The notes beneath the pieces are model-generated. The model saw only the letters and a program-made list of their open reading frames with translations, was not told where the DNA came from and did no database searches. Positions 41,261 to 54,453 of a stretch of 64,000 bases of DNA are shown here, in pieces (the first letter of the stretch is position 1; each line of letters starts with the position of its first letter). The stretch lies in NCBI GenBank assembly GCA_013399895.1, contig VXBA01001856.1:840204-904203 (forward strand), written 5' to 3'. The translations under genes were made by a program, and so were the position numbers. This stretch comes from Serilophus lunatus (lineage: Eukaryota > Chordata > Aves > Passeriformes > Eurylaimidae).

Positions 41261-42260
41261 GAAGATAGAGGCATGATAGTTTGCTGTTGGGCATGATGTG
41301 AAGGCATCTGAGGACACATAGCATGCTGCAACAGTGTTGGAGTGCCCTTGGCAGAAGGAGCCAGTCTTGGCATGGTTTATCTAACTAACCCCTTGGCCCT
41401 GCTTTGCCTGTTTCCCAGGGGGAAGAAGTTGGCTTTCTCCAGAATGGAGTCTGAGAATGAGTTAGTTTGGGAATGAAACCAAGAATGGCCCTAGTACATA
41501 AAGTAGAGGTATCATAACTTTGGGGAGATGAAAGTGATGGATAGACCAATAACTAGGATAAAAGTGGTATTGCTATAATTGGATGCTTTGTTTTATTTTC
41601 AAATAAAGTAATACCGAAACTATCTCTTTCATCAATCAGAAAGCTTTTATTCCATCGGTGATACAAGAAAATATTGTTTTTTTCATTAATAGGTACGAAG
41701 ACTTTCATCTTTTTTAATTGGCTTGCAAATAGGATGGTCCAGTACTAAGTCCCTAAATGGTCATAGACGTTTTTCCCATATTTGTTCTGTGGACTCATTT
41801 GTGTTATATTATAATTTAATGTAAGTGCAGCTAAGTCAGAATATAACTTAAGTGGGTAGATCCTAAGTCAGTATAGAGCAGACTCTGACAGTCCCTTGTT
41901 AGTTCTGTGCAGACTGACATTAATCAGCATTGATGGGATAGCAAGCCAGAAAAGAATTGCTCAGTATGAAAGATTACTGTAAAATGATGAGATTTTCTGG
42001 TCGTGCAGTTGAGATGGAGTCACTAGCACTTGTAGATTGAGTAAGTGACCCTCTCAATTTGACATTTAGGCCTAGGAGGTGGATTTCTTCTCCAAATATG
42101 ACTCTGAAATTTCTCTAGTCAACATCTGAGAATAGTTGAAGTTCATATATCTGTTTTTGTTTCTTGGTTCTTTTGCTGTTCTCTTTCTGTGCTGCCTTCT
42201 TCTACAGAAAACAATATCTAGAAGTATTGATTAAAAGTTGAGAATGAGCAATTTATTCTC

Positions 42261-42364
42261 AGGTAGAGAATAATCACAAGAAAGTATAAATAAGAAAATG
42301 AGACATTCGAACAGGTAAGGAATAATCACACAAGTCTAAGTGTATAAGTAAGAATATGTGATGC
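42261..42364. repeat. Imperfect tandem duplication, about 52-bp period
   Basis: The copy starting aggtagagaataatcacaag (42261) is followed 52 bp later by aggtaaggaataatcacaca (42313). Similar taagaaaatg / taagaatatg ends follow, with several substitutions and small gaps. Confidence 0.7.
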
Positions 42365-45300
42365 AGTGGCAAGAAAAATATTGAAAGAACAAGATTCTTA
42401 CAATATTTCTTATTTGAAACTCAGAAACTTGTTAGAAATAAATCGGTTACTATTTATGGTACCTTTGATGAAAATTTAAATCTTTCTAGTACTTTGCATG
42501 TTGCAAATAAACAGTCAAACATAAACAAAAATAGTAAGCTATAGGAAAGATTAGAAGAACAGATGACACTTTATTTATAACTAGATAATCCTGTTGTTGA
42601 ACTTTACATGAACAGTCAGAAGTATTGTAGCACCTGATATTTCTTTGACTGAAATAAAAACTTATAGATGTTTTTTTCTTTGTTAGCTTCTTATTTTTTG
42701 TCAAGGCATTCCCTTAAAATATCTATGTTTTTGTTACCGGAGATCAGGTTTATCTGAAAACAACTGTTTGAAGTAGAACATTCTCCTGTTATGCAGTAAA
42801 ACACAGCAGTTGCTTGAATTCACTTTTACCCAGTGTTATTGGCTCTTTTTCCACATCTCTACATCATTCTCATGAATGTTTTTTTATGTGTACTGTGTGA
42901 AGCAAATGGTGTTATTTAAACCTTGGTCAATTGTACTGTGGTGGAACAGGTCCTTATTGAAGGAGGTGCTCAGGAAAGTTCCTGTTTTACTTTTTTGGGG
43001 GGAAAGCTTGAGGAATAACAGTACAGTGTAGTTTTTTGCATGCAGTGAAGTGTAATAGCAGTTCCTATTTATGCAAGGGTAAGCACAAAGATGCTACAAT
43101 AAAAAGCCTGATCGTGCTTCCTCAGCAGTCCATAAAGCTGCTTCCAGTGGCAGCCTGTCCACTGAGTGTTCATCTCTGAGAATACTGACTTCAGTTTGGA
43201 TTGGCTTAATTATAGATAATATTAATTAGATAAAATAAGCACAGAAACACATCATCAAGTGGTGACAGGATAGAAAACTCTTGGTTTTCAATACCTCCTT
43301 ATGTGTTTTCTATTCCAGTCAAGGACAAGACACTTCTTTCAGTCTTACAGCACTAAGTCAATCATAAAACAATTTCTTTTACTTCCCTTCAATCTTTCCC
43401 ATGATAAACTTCAGTTGCTTCTTTTAGCTCCAAACCAATGTGGGTTTTTCTGTCTTCAGAGCACTACTTTTATATTAAACCAAGAGAATGAACTGAGTCT
43501 GGAGTATTAAAGCTTGTAAATCTTTAGTCATAGATCATCCAGGGGGAAAAAGTCTTCTGTTCTTTTCAGCAGTTTTTTGATTGATTTGGTTAAAAAGCCT
43601 TATATTAATAAAACAAAAAGAAGCCTAAAACTCATCATTTGACTCTCTAATAATGAAATTTTCAGTAAAAGTACTACTTTGGTCATATATAAAAATTGCA
43701 TTATGTGTGGATAACTAGCAGTTACAAGCATAGCAGTATGTTGTACATAAATATGCTGAGCCCCAAAATGCTTGACATTTGGTACATTAATTTTTTATAC
43801 TGATGGATCACAGTGAGGTTAAATGGTAAATTCAGGTTAATTTTTCCTGATATCTTCAAAGGCTCAGTTATATGCTCTAAAGTGATAAAAAGAACACTGA
43901 GAATTGCATATGTGCAGAAGAGTACAGAGATTCTCACCAGCTTTTGCAGCATAACTGATACACAATTTTGCTTATAAATTTGAGCAGTGAGATGATATTC
44001 AGCAGGATAATAACAATTTTTAATATCCAGATCCAAAAAAAAATGTTTAAAGAGAAGTGAGAAACTAAGCTAAACATTCATATTTTATAAGACCCTTAAG
44101 AAGGAATCACAGACTGTGATTCAGTTGTATAAGGAGTGTTCACAATGGCGTATGTTCATTAAATTTCACCTGTGTTGCCTGTAAATAGATACATTTGTCA
44201 TATGGCCTTTATCTATTTCTTTACAGGGTATTTAATCTTAATTTTGTTCATGAGTTCGTAATGATTTTTTAGTTTGGATATTTAATTTTAATATTGTTGG
44301 CATTAATTGTCTATTTTAGGAGCTGCTTTTAGACACTTTTGGCTAAGAACAGTGGATTTCAGGAAGAAATGTACATTTTTCTTGGAAAAAGGCTAGAATG
44401 AACCTGGCTGCATTTGCTCTGAGTAGTAGGAGAATTAAAATTTCTAAATTAGCAGAGTTTGCTTGAAGTGTCATCTTGAGTTTATAATGTATATTAATAA
44501 TTGTTCTTTTTGCCATTGAGCTTTTGTTAATATAGGTTATTTCTTCAATTTGTGTTACAATTCTATTTAATCACATTAATTAAATTAGTTAAAGGAATAC
44601 ATAAAAAGCAGTATTAAACAGTGTTGTTTGCAATTTCTTAGTGATAATTTTTCCTTCGGCTTGGTACTGAGACACTGTCCCACCCTACAATAAAGAACAT
44701 TGCTACCTGAATTGCTGGATCTGCTTTTCAGTGCTGGCTGTTATAAGACTAATTCAGTGCCTGGTGTAGAACACTCTTCACCATTGAACTGACTGAGATT
44801 CCTCCAGCCTTGTCACCTTTTTTCCCTGTTTTGTGCTGACTGCAGGGAATGGAAAGGATGCTGTAGCTGGCTGTGCAAGCATTCTGGCTGTAAGGGGTTA
44901 GCATAAAAGGCTGTTTTGTTGAGGACTAGAGTGTGAGGTGGAGCTTTTTGTGTATTTGCTTTGAGCAGAAACATTATTGTTTGCACATCTAGTTCCTACA
45001 GTTTGTTCTGCAGAAAAATAAATAGATGCGTGCTCAAATGTTCTAATGAATTTTATTTGATCAGTTTTTCTTATCTAATAATTCTTCTCTTAAGAATGCT
45101 CTTATGTGGTATTGCTAGTATGGCACTTTCTTTTCTCTATCTCAAAGGTCAATGTTCATTGATTCAGTAAGTGAAGTCATCGCTGGGCTGAGCATGAGTA
45201 TGTCTGGTAAATAAAATGATTCACACTAACAGCACAAACACATTGTTATTAACAACATCCATACTCCTTGTTTGATGTTTGCTAATGAGTCCATACTCAT

Positions 45301-45954
45301 TTAAACTCTCCTTATTGTGTTACTATAAAAACTATGTCATTCAACATTTAATATAATGCATGCAAACTGTGAGCTCAGTAGAGTTATTGAGAAGGAAATG
45401 GATGGAAGTGTAACTGACTTGAAAAATCACTCTCCTCATTTTTATTTTCATGTACTCCATGCTTTTATTAATATTTGTATTGAAGTTCTGTGAGTTTGCT
45501 AACTTTATTTCTAATTGCTAAAAGCAAACCAATTTTGATGTCACGGCCAGTATGTTTTTTTGCTTGAATCATAACATCTTTTTAATATTTGAAAGTAAAA
45601 CTTTTAGCTTATGTTTGGTTTCTTGGCAGTAAATAAATGTGATTTTTCCATTAGAACTAAAAGATAAAAATGAGTGGGACGTGGCCATTTAAAATCTTTT
45701 TATCTGGCCTGAAGTACTCATCAAGGCTTTGTCTGTAATCAGTGGAGAAAGAATGATCTTCAAAGCACTACTCATACCATCTATTTCAGGCTGTGGTTTC
45801 ATATTACCATTCATATAAATAATACCATCACCAAAAGCAGCAGCCCTGTCCTGATGGCTTTTCCAGCCATAGTGCTGTTCCCTAGATGATAATAAGGTGA
45901 ACATTTGTGTGACAGTGTGATGATTTTGAAATTCAGCTAGACTAAAACTAATCT

Positions 45955-46100
45955 TACAAAAAAAACCCCAACAAACAAACAACAAACCCACAAAAAAAAA
46001 CCAAACCAACAAAACCCCCCCCAAATACCCAAGAAACCTAAACCCAAAAACAAACAACAAAACCAAAACAAAACCCTTCCCAAAAACAGAAAGAAAAAGA
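45955..46100. repeat. A/C-rich low-complexity tract
   Basis: Nearly all A and C on the + strand for about 130 bp (runs of caaac, aaccc, cccccccc), grading into A/G. It has no unit period. It makes the minus-strand open frame over it rich in Phe, Val, Leu and Gly, which is an artefact. Confidence 0.9.
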
Positions 46101-47587
46101 TTTTGACCCAGGTAAGAATGGAAATTAAATTAGCTAAAAAAATCTAAAAGACTGAATCATAAAAGCACATGTTTTGGATTGAGACTCTCAATATCAAATG
46201 ACTAAATAGTTCTTTTGCAAGGTATCAGCTAGGATGTTACATTTTGAATCATGTAATACTTGTTTGGATATCCAAAGAAAAAGTGGCCCTGTATATACAC
46301 GAGCTGTTGTACCTACTGCATGCAGTACCCCTGAACAATTAATGCTTCAGTTTGCCAGTGGTGCTCAGTGCACACACCTGTACATTCCCAACAGTATCAC
46401 ATACAAGTTTTTCAGTTGGAAAAATGGGAGTAGAGCACTTTTTTGGGTAAGTTCCTCTTTAAGAAGGTGGTTGTACTTCTGAAAGGGAGATTTGTGGGTA
46501 AGGATTGACTAGCTTGATACCTTAATTACTTGCTTTTCATGGTCATAAAGGTGGGTTACACAATCTAAAGTGTATAGTGAAGTGTATGAGTGACAGTTTG
46601 AATTACTGATTCAGGGAATTACCTAAGCTAACATTACTGTGCTTTTTACAGAAATGACCCAGATGATTAACATTGTAGGAAACTGTGTGGTGCCTGGGGT
46701 ATGTAAAGCATGCACAAACAAGATTAGTCCTTTGCTGTCTTTTAGCAACAGCAGCAGAAACATCAGTCAGATATGTCGTTGAACTGCTGGATTGCACTTT
46801 CACTATCAGGTTTATGCATTCTTTTTGTTTTACAAAAACACTGCACAAAATTAGTTTCCATATTCGTGCAAATGCTGTATTTCTAGACTATGAAAGATGG
46901 AACAGATTTTAAAACATTTCCTGCTTAGATAGTGTATTTGTCTTCAAAATGGCTGTTGCAGATACTAATATCAGAGGGGAAAGTAAATTCATCATTTCTC
47001 TGTGATTTTTGGAATTTAAGACTGCATTAAATTTAGATCATATAAGAAGTATTTTGCTGCAGAGGCAACAGTGCTGTCAATGCCTGTGTGGTCTGTGCAG
47101 TGTGCTGTTGGCATATGGAGTGCAGTGGATATCAAATTCAGCCTGTTCATATGACTGCATCTCTTTGTGGAGTATAAATACAGAGGAAGAACATTGTGAT
47201 TTGGTTGTATTTACCTTAGCTAATTTAATCCACAAATGAAATGTCAGGAAGTGCAAACATATCAAAAAGAATCTCAAAAAAAACACGACAGTTCTAATTT
47301 TCTCTGTGTATCTGTATTGTCTTTGGCTCTCAGACCAGCTCTCAGTTCCTGTCAAGCAAAGAATATATATGTCAGATACCCATAATTTTTTGCCTGTGTT
47401 TTGTAGAAATTGATTGGCACCATAGTGCTACATCTGGTGGGAACAGGCAACTTGAGCTTCTGAGTGAGACCTTGAGATACAGCTGTGGGCACAAATCTTC
47501 ACCTGGCTTTCCACAAGGATAGCTAATAGATTCCTGAGGTTCGAGCCTGCATATCTTAAATTTTTATGCCATGTACCTGTACTTGTT

Positions 47588-47620
47588 TAAAAAAAAATCA
47601 AAAAATCAAAAAAGTCAACC
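47588..47620. repeat. A-rich simple repeat
   Basis: A-run followed by repeats of tcaaaaaa. Short low-complexity DNA inside the intron. Confidence 0.8.
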
Positions 47621-47938
47621 ACAGCCAGCTCTTGCATTTTTACTTTCAGGAGGACCAAGTGGCCTATTCTTTTTCAAACTAAAAAAAAAGTTTTAAAAGA
47701 AATGTGTGGACCCTCTATAAAACTGCTGTCATACCCTGAAACTAAAGTAAAAGGCATAATTTCTCACTAGAGGCAGGAACACAATATAAAACTCAGAGCA
47801 GATTTTGGCTGCTTTTCTTCTGTTTTATGTATTATTCCTTAAGGTATGTCCCTGAATCTAGGACATTTTTATATACCTGTAGGTAACATTTAAAATTAAT
47901 GGCAGGCTTTCAGTTGAGTTTAATGGGATCTGCTGTAT

Positions 47939-47983
47939 TTTATCAGATCTCAGTTTATCAGATCTCAAATTTATCAGATCTCC
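47939..47983. repeat. Three tandem copies of ttatcagatctc
   Basis: Copies begin at about 47940, 47955 and 47971 with 15-16 bp spacing. Each contains TTATCA, the reverse complement of the WGATAR GATA-factor motif (TGATAA), and an AGATCT palindrome. Just upstream, cagttgagtttaatggg resembles the ancient amniote repeat motif. Confidence 0.85.
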
Positions 47984-50724
47984 ACTCATCCCTGGAGAAG
48001 CTGCTCAGCAGATAGTCTGCTGCTGCCAACTGACTGTTACTTCCCTTTGCATCATGAAGGGGTGGAGGCGTCCAGCATAGAGAGAGATAATTGATCAGAC
48101 TAAGATTACAGTGTTTGCCACTAAAATTAGCATCTACCTACACTTGTCACACTGTTGTATTTTGTATAAGGCAGCTATTTCCTAGATGTAGTTTACTTTA
48201 GTCTGGTACAGAGATGCTTCTGCAGCATTTTTTCATTATTTTCCTTTAGATGAGTTGAGAATGGCTGAAAATACAATTTCTTATGAGTCCAGAGAAACTG
48301 AGTTGGTGGTTTTTCTTAAACACACACACAACTTTCCACCTTAAGTAACCTTCTCTCCTTGGCCAGCTTTCTTATTTTGGCCACAACACAGCTGTGCCCA
48401 TGTAGACCATTTGCTGCCTTTCAGTAGAGCACAGTTGCCTTCAAGAGGGCTCTTTGGGAGCAGAATTAGCTATTTAGATGCATTATTTTGTGGCCATATA
48501 GATCAGTCTCTCTGGGACAAGTTCTAGTTTCATGTTGTGTCTTGCACAGCACCAAGCAGGAGTTGTGAGCTGTGTGACAGCTGTAGGTGAAAAGTTCACC
48601 ATCTGATCCCCTGCAAGTGCCGGCTACTTCTGTATCTGTTTTGCTCCCATGGTGATCACAGATTTAGAGTCCGCTTCCTCCACACCCCTTAGATCAAACC
48701 AAACTTTTTTGTTGAGTGTTAAGGTATGTTATGAAGCACAAGTATTAGATGTAAGTTTTGAATAGAAAGACATCATGAACCCTGGCTAGTTGGAGAAAAT
48801 TATTTTGAAGTTTAAGGGGTGATTTAGTCATATGCTGACAGACTTTGGTACTTTTTTTTGTTTCCTTTATATCAGGCAGATAAGTCATTCAAAAGTGAAT
48901 TTGGGTGCTCCTGTGGTCCACTTTTGTTTAGCAAAGGGAGGTGGCAAGATCCAGTTGTCAGCGTCATGAGTTACAGGAGTTTCTTCAGCTTGTTGTTGTG
49001 AAGGAGAGAGAATCTGGACTGTACCAGGTTTCCTCCTCCATCATCCAGCTCAGGTGGCTCAGGTGGGGTGTGCAGCCAGTGACTGTCTGGCCCCTGGGTT
49101 CCCTGGGGTCTGTGAGAACTTCTGGAGTCCTTCCCTGCAGCTGTGCTTTCCCCTCAAACTGTCCCTGTCTTGTCTGAGGTGGTCAAGGTTTTAGGATGAG
49201 TGACAAGAATAAGGTACAGAGACAGAAGAATATGAGGATATTTTATTGTGGTGAAATTTGAAAATACGTGACTACTGTTCATCTGCAGTCCCAATTAGGC
49301 TTGAAATGGTTGTTTCACTTTTCTCCGATTGGTATTTTGTGTACTAAATACACACAAGCATGCACATACATATACAATCTGTGAATCTCTTAACGATTAT
49401 CCTCTCTCATTCTCTAAAGTTTTTCTTTTGCTGTCAAACAGATGTGCACATATATCAGGTATGTGCACATATGAATCTACAGTTGTGTGGTAGTATCTTG
49501 TTTCTGAAGGTCAGCACATTTACACATACATTCGATGTTGTGGCACAGAGGTTTGCTTTAGAGTAGTAATGAACAAACTACATTCTAAAGGTCCTTATCC
49601 TTTGCTTTCCAACTGGTGTTGCAATAAGTGAAAACATGCATTACTAGTCTCATAGAAGTTCATTACAAAAGCTGTAATTCTGCTAGATTTGCTAGATTCT
49701 TCTATGCTAACTTCAAGGAGGTTTGTGCTGACCTATAAATACTCTAATATTCAGCAGCTACTGTATCCTGCAGACACACGGCCTCATTTGGTGAGATTTG
49801 GAATTTAGCATGCAGATTATCAGGCCAAACCTCCACTTTTCATCAGACAGACCCTCATTTTATATAGTAGGGATTAGCACAGTCAGATTGTATTTGGAAA
49901 CATTTGTTTCAGACTGCTATCTGATAAGGGCTGGTTTGCTGATTTAGGGGACTTGACTTTGTCTTCATGCCTTATTCTGATTCATTTGAGTAAATGGCTT
50001 TGCTTTTTTTGTCTGGCTACATAATACCAGTATAGGACCTTTCTATATCTCATGTCCCAGTCTGTTGGTATGGAGGACTGGACAAGAGCATAGCAAACCA
50101 GTATTCTTTCAACTCCCTGTCTCAAAGGTGCAGCTAATGAGCTTTGCTTGAAAAGAGCAATCGAGGATTTCTTTACCTCACTTTAGGGGGTTTTTTAACT
50201 TCTTGGTGCCAGATGCTCCAGTGCATGCAGTGTCAGGAAAAGGCTTGTGCTCACTGGATTAGAGGTGTCACTTCCACACAAAGACATTTCAATATTGTTT
50301 TTCCCTGATCCGGTAATAAGGCTGATGTAGAAGTTAGGACTCCAGACATGATTTTTTCTGTCTCTAAGCCAGATTTTAACTTGTTTTGTGCATCTTTCAC
50401 ATGCTGTGACAGTTTTTCACATTTCATTGTTAAGGAACATTAACTGTCTTCTCTGATTCAAACCCTATGCCTTAATTACTTCATTTAGCTGCTGTCCTTC
50501 TGGCTGAAAAGAAACAAGATAGGAGTAAAAATTTGAGGGGAAAGGACACTTTTCTAACAGCAGTTCTACTCTTTGAAGTAAAAACATTCTCTCTACATGT
50601 GTGTGCTTTCCTATGAAAGCTGGTAACATTTTATTTTAAAAATGGAAAACATAGCCCTTGTAGATCTCCAGACTGCACAGTCTGAACATTGACTAAAGTA
50701 TCTTCAAGAAGCCACTGGGGATTT

Positions 50725-50770
50725 ATTACTCTCAATTTACAACTGGAGAAAATGAGGAGATAGTTTAGTT
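50725..50770 (-). repeat. Weak MIR-like fragment
   Basis: The + strand ctcaatttacaactggagaa followed by aatgaggaga resembles ttttacagatggggaaactgagg, the reverse of the MIR 3' segment. It is too short for a firm call. Confidence 0.3.
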
Positions 50771-51059
50771 GGTGGCAGTACTTTCACTCTAGTTGAGAAC
50801 AGATTGGATTTGAGAGATGGTCAATTTTGAGCCTTGTGCTCTTTTTCACTAGTGCACATCCTGCCACAGTGGAAATAGGCAGATTAAACCTCTTAGATGA
50901 CTAGAGTTGGTTTAAGGTTTTTGGTTTGTATTATATATGTTATGTTCAATGACATGAGTGAGAAATCACAAAACCTGTAGCTTACATTTAAGAATTTTGT
51001 TGGACTGTGCTTGTGCAACTAGAGATGGTGTGATGCAAAATGGTTTCTTCAGCAGCATG

Positions 51060-51235
51060 CACTAAGGATTATGGCACTGGGTTAATACCTGATTTCTATT
51101 CTCAGACCAACAGCACAGCCCACTATATAACTGTAGGGAAGTCACTTGCTTGCTCAGTATCTGATTTGTTCTGTCAGTAAAATGGGAAGAATGATGGTTA
51201 GCCTATGCTCTGCATTTTGAGACCTATTAAGGACT
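51060..51235 (+). repeat. MIR-like SINE
   Basis: The order of motifs follows MIR: gcactgggttaatacctgat, ctattctcag, actgtagggaagtcacttgc, tctgtcagtaaaatgggaag and aatgatggttagcc, then a ttttgagacctattaaggac-type end. It is the most complete MIR-like copy in the window. Confidence 0.55.
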
Positions 51236-53404
51236 TGAAGAAATTGCAGAAAACATGAATGCTGTGGCTCTGTCATGGAGTTTGTTAGTACAGAGTTGAA
51301 AATGGAAATTTGATGAAAAAACAGTAACATTAACAAATGTTGAGAAGGACAATTTGCACTTAACAAAGCTCTTTATGTTTGCATAAATATGTGCATATAT
51401 GCACACGTACATGAAATATGTAACATGAGTATATAAGCAAATTTTCATGCAGTTTTAAAAGTTCAGCAGGTTATGCTTCCACAAACTAGCGGGGTTCACT
51501 TGCACTCTGTTTGAAAATGAAATAAATAAATTGGAATCTCTGCCTGTTTAAGACCCTAGAATTTGGAGAACTTGGAAAACTCATTTGTGGTGTTTAATAT
51601 CACTTGAACGGGTTCTCATATTGAGTTTTGGTTTCTAGAGAAGCAGAAAAGGATCAGATCGGGCAGATGAGCATCCACCCACTATGATACAGAACTGAAG
51701 TTCCTTATCTTCTGATCTGCCCTCAATCCTATTTGCTAGCTAGCATAAGATTCATATGCATTAGCGTGGATCACAAACTTGTACAGGATTTTCTGCTCTC
51801 TGTATTAATTACATTTATTATTACTTACTTTTTATGCAGTGGTACCTTGCATAAACCAACCAGACTTGGGCCATGTTTTGGTAGATATTGTAAAATACAA
51901 TAAATGGCAGCATTTACCTGAAAGAGATTTTATCCCCCTAAAAAATAAAACCCAAAATCCTGCAAACATGCTGCATTTATGTAAATGCCTCTGATACCAA
52001 GTTGAAATTTATAAATGTCTTGTTCTGCTCTGATTATTGTATAGTTATTACACAAATATGTATTTATACTCAATCAGGAATCTACTATATGATTATGTGC
52101 ATTTAGTTTCTTTTAGAGCAAAACGAAAAGATTAGATTAGTATAAACCAGTTTCAGCAAAAGCTTGAGAGATAAAGCAGGTTTAAAAAAAAGACCTTTAT
52201 GCATCCAAAACACTAAGAAGCTTGAAAGGCAAATGTCTTCAAAGTCTGGGGTTGATTGGAGGCCTGACCACTAGAGTGATTTTCACTCCTTATTGTACAT
52301 TTATGACTTCCAAGGCATGAAAGTTCTGTCAGCCATGTCATTAAAAAAAAATCTGATGTGATCTAACTCTATTAAAGCTACTGCTTTAAAATAAATTTTC
52401 CTTAGGTTTGCTTATGATAATAATTACATTTTTTGTGAAGGTGTTTGTGATGAAAGAGAGGAATTATGGTTGCTGGAATTCATTTGAAGCATGAAATAGA
52501 GGATACTATAGCTGACAGCTTTGTCTTAAAACAGGCAAATTACAGATTTCACTCTTAGGAAGCAGGTAAAGAATGAGTACGTGGAGAAACAAAAATAAAG
52601 GGAAATTCAGTAAGCTCTTTAACTGTTAAAGATCTATAACTAGGAAAATATGTCCAAAAAATAATTGTTTCCAAATCAATTCACTTATTGCGTGCAATTG
52701 CATCTCTCTTGGCTTCTCCAGCAACTCATAGATATGTGCATGAAATTTTGCTAAAAAATCTAAAGAGTAGTCATCTTAAATCAGGGAACTAGTCTTTATT
52801 TGAGAGAAGATCATTTTATGTTGGTTATTCCATGTTAATATTTGGTGTTGGCCTAGAAGTAAATTATACTGTATAAAGATCAACATTACACACCTGAATC
52901 TCATGTATATACGGTTGAAGCTACATATGTTTTGTTTTCACTAGTGCAGTTCATCAGAGAAAAGAAAATGAGAGAAATCACTTCATGCAGTAACTCTACC
53001 TTGGGGCTTTCATATGTGGATACATAAATTTCACATTTTTTGTGAGTGTGTTTTACACACAGGCATCACAAAGATTCATTGGTACATCTCCACACTCATC
53101 CTATAGTATGTATGCAATGGAAAGTATTAGAGAAATGCAAGTTTCAGTTAATTTAAAGGGCACAAATGGATCTGGCAGACACAACCCCATCCAGTGTGCA
53201 TGTTAATTTTGGGATGGTTTGGTTGAAGGTTACTGTGGTAATAGTTGCCTAAGAGTGTACATGGCATGTGCAAGGGGAGCAAAAGGGGATTTGAAATAAA
53301 GGGAGAAATTTTATTAATTTTGAATGTTTAAAAACAATCTAAAGTTTAGACTGTGTATTATTTTAAATCATTTGTGAAAGTATATATTTTGCTGACACGT
53401 TTTA

Positions 53405-53440
53405 TAATTTAACCCTCACACTTTTGTGCTTTGTGTGCAG
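53405..53440 (+). promoter_or_regulatory. Splice acceptor and probable branch point of the second coding exon
   Basis: The segment holds aatttaaccctcac (possible branch-point adenosines), then a T/G-rich tract ending tgtgcag at 53440. The AG placement is fixed by the phase-2 junction with the exon ending at 36309, which restores Lys-39. Confidence 0.8.
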
Positions 53441-53600
53441 GTATATGTCTAGAGTCCATGGTATGCATCCAAAAGAAACCACACGTCAGCTGAGTTTAGC
53501 AGTCAAGGATGGTCTTATTGTGGAAACCCTGACGGTGGGGTGTAAAGGGTCAAAAGCTGGTATTGAACAAGAAGGATATTGGTTGCCAGGAGATGAGATT
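53441..53600 (+). CDS. ZMYND11: ZMYND11 second coding exon (end of codon 39 through codon 92)
   Basis: This exon continues the winged-helix module. Its first G completes the Lys-39 codon (AA|G), followed by YMSRVHGMHPKETTRQ and ending ...EGYWLPGDEI. The acceptor is a pyrimidine-rich stretch ending tgtgcag at 53440; the donor is GTGAGT at 53601. The exon is 160 nt, leaving in phase 0. Recognisable parts are a helix around HPKETTRQLSLAVKDGLI (about residues 48-65) and the wing-like segment through the Gly/Trp-containing end. In the known protein the next residues open the PHD finger (start DWE), so the exon boundary coincides with a domain boundary. SAMD1-type winged helices are known DNA binders that favour unmethylated CpG DNA; for ZMYND11 that role is a family inference. 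The reading frame is intact with no odd residues noticed. Skipping this exon alone would shift the downstream frame. Confidence 0.97.
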
Positions 53601-53931
53601 GTGAGTATAAAGTCTTTGAGAAAATTATTCACAATTTCTGATATCTTAGCATAAAACTTGTTTTAATTTATTCTTATAGTTATTTGTAGTTTCTGTGTTG
53701 GTGCTTGTGTACAGGGAAGTAATGCACTCTTAAACTTTTTTAACCTTTTCTATTCCATAGAAGCTCTTCTTGAATTCTGAATTTTCTGCTTTGAAACACT
53801 GGCAAAATCTTTTGCTCAGTTACCTTCGCTTTTATTTAGTCTTCTTTTCTACAGCTGTACAGGAAGACAGTAAATATTATTGGTATTACTTGAAATCCTC
53901 AGACATTCTCAAATTCCAAAGATGATGTAGT

Positions 53932-54027
53932 TAAAAAAACAACCAACCAAAACGAAACCCAACCAAACAAACAGAAACAACAAAACATAACAACAACAAA
54001 ACCCAAACAAAAAATAAAAGAAGGCAA
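53932..54027. repeat. A/C-rich low-complexity tract
   Basis: About 90 bp almost devoid of T on the + strand, built of aacc, caaac and caacaa words without a fixed period. Confidence 0.9.
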
Positions 54028-54421
54028 GAATTTTTGATTAATCTTCCTTTAATCTGAATCTGAGGAAAAGGACTCCATTTCTAAAGTGCAACATGAAATT
54101 GTACAATTATATCTAAACACACATGAAAAGATGTGTTTTACAGGTATTTGTGAACATTGGGGAAAGACTTTTGTAGAAAATTAGCTACAGGAGTCCAGAC
54201 ACTGTTCCACTGGATGTGTAACATAAATACTGAAATCGAGTTAAACAGGTTGAAAGTTATGTGAAGGGAAGAAAAGCATGTTTTCAGTATCCCTCCATAG
54301 CTGACATGGAATGCATTCACAAAGTGAGAATGGTCACATAAACTAGGGAAAAGGTTGCAAAATTCCTTTGTCTTGTTCAGGAGCCTGATCTCTGTATTTA
54401 CAAGACCACATTTTCCTAATT

Positions 54422-54453
54422 AAAAAAAAAAACAAAAAAACAAAAAAACAACC
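54422..54453. repeat. A-rich (aaaaaaac) simple repeat
   Basis: A-run with C at roughly every eighth base. Short low-complexity DNA. Confidence 0.85.

Noticed and set aside
45689..46066. 125-codon minus-strand frame with a hydrophobic N-terminus
   Set aside because: The hydrophobic part is just the reverse reading of the A/C-rich tract at 45955-46100.
53601..53654. Extension of the second ZMYND11 exon into VSIKSLRKLF...
   Set aside because: This is read-through past a consensus GTGAGT donor; the known protein continues with the PHD finger instead.
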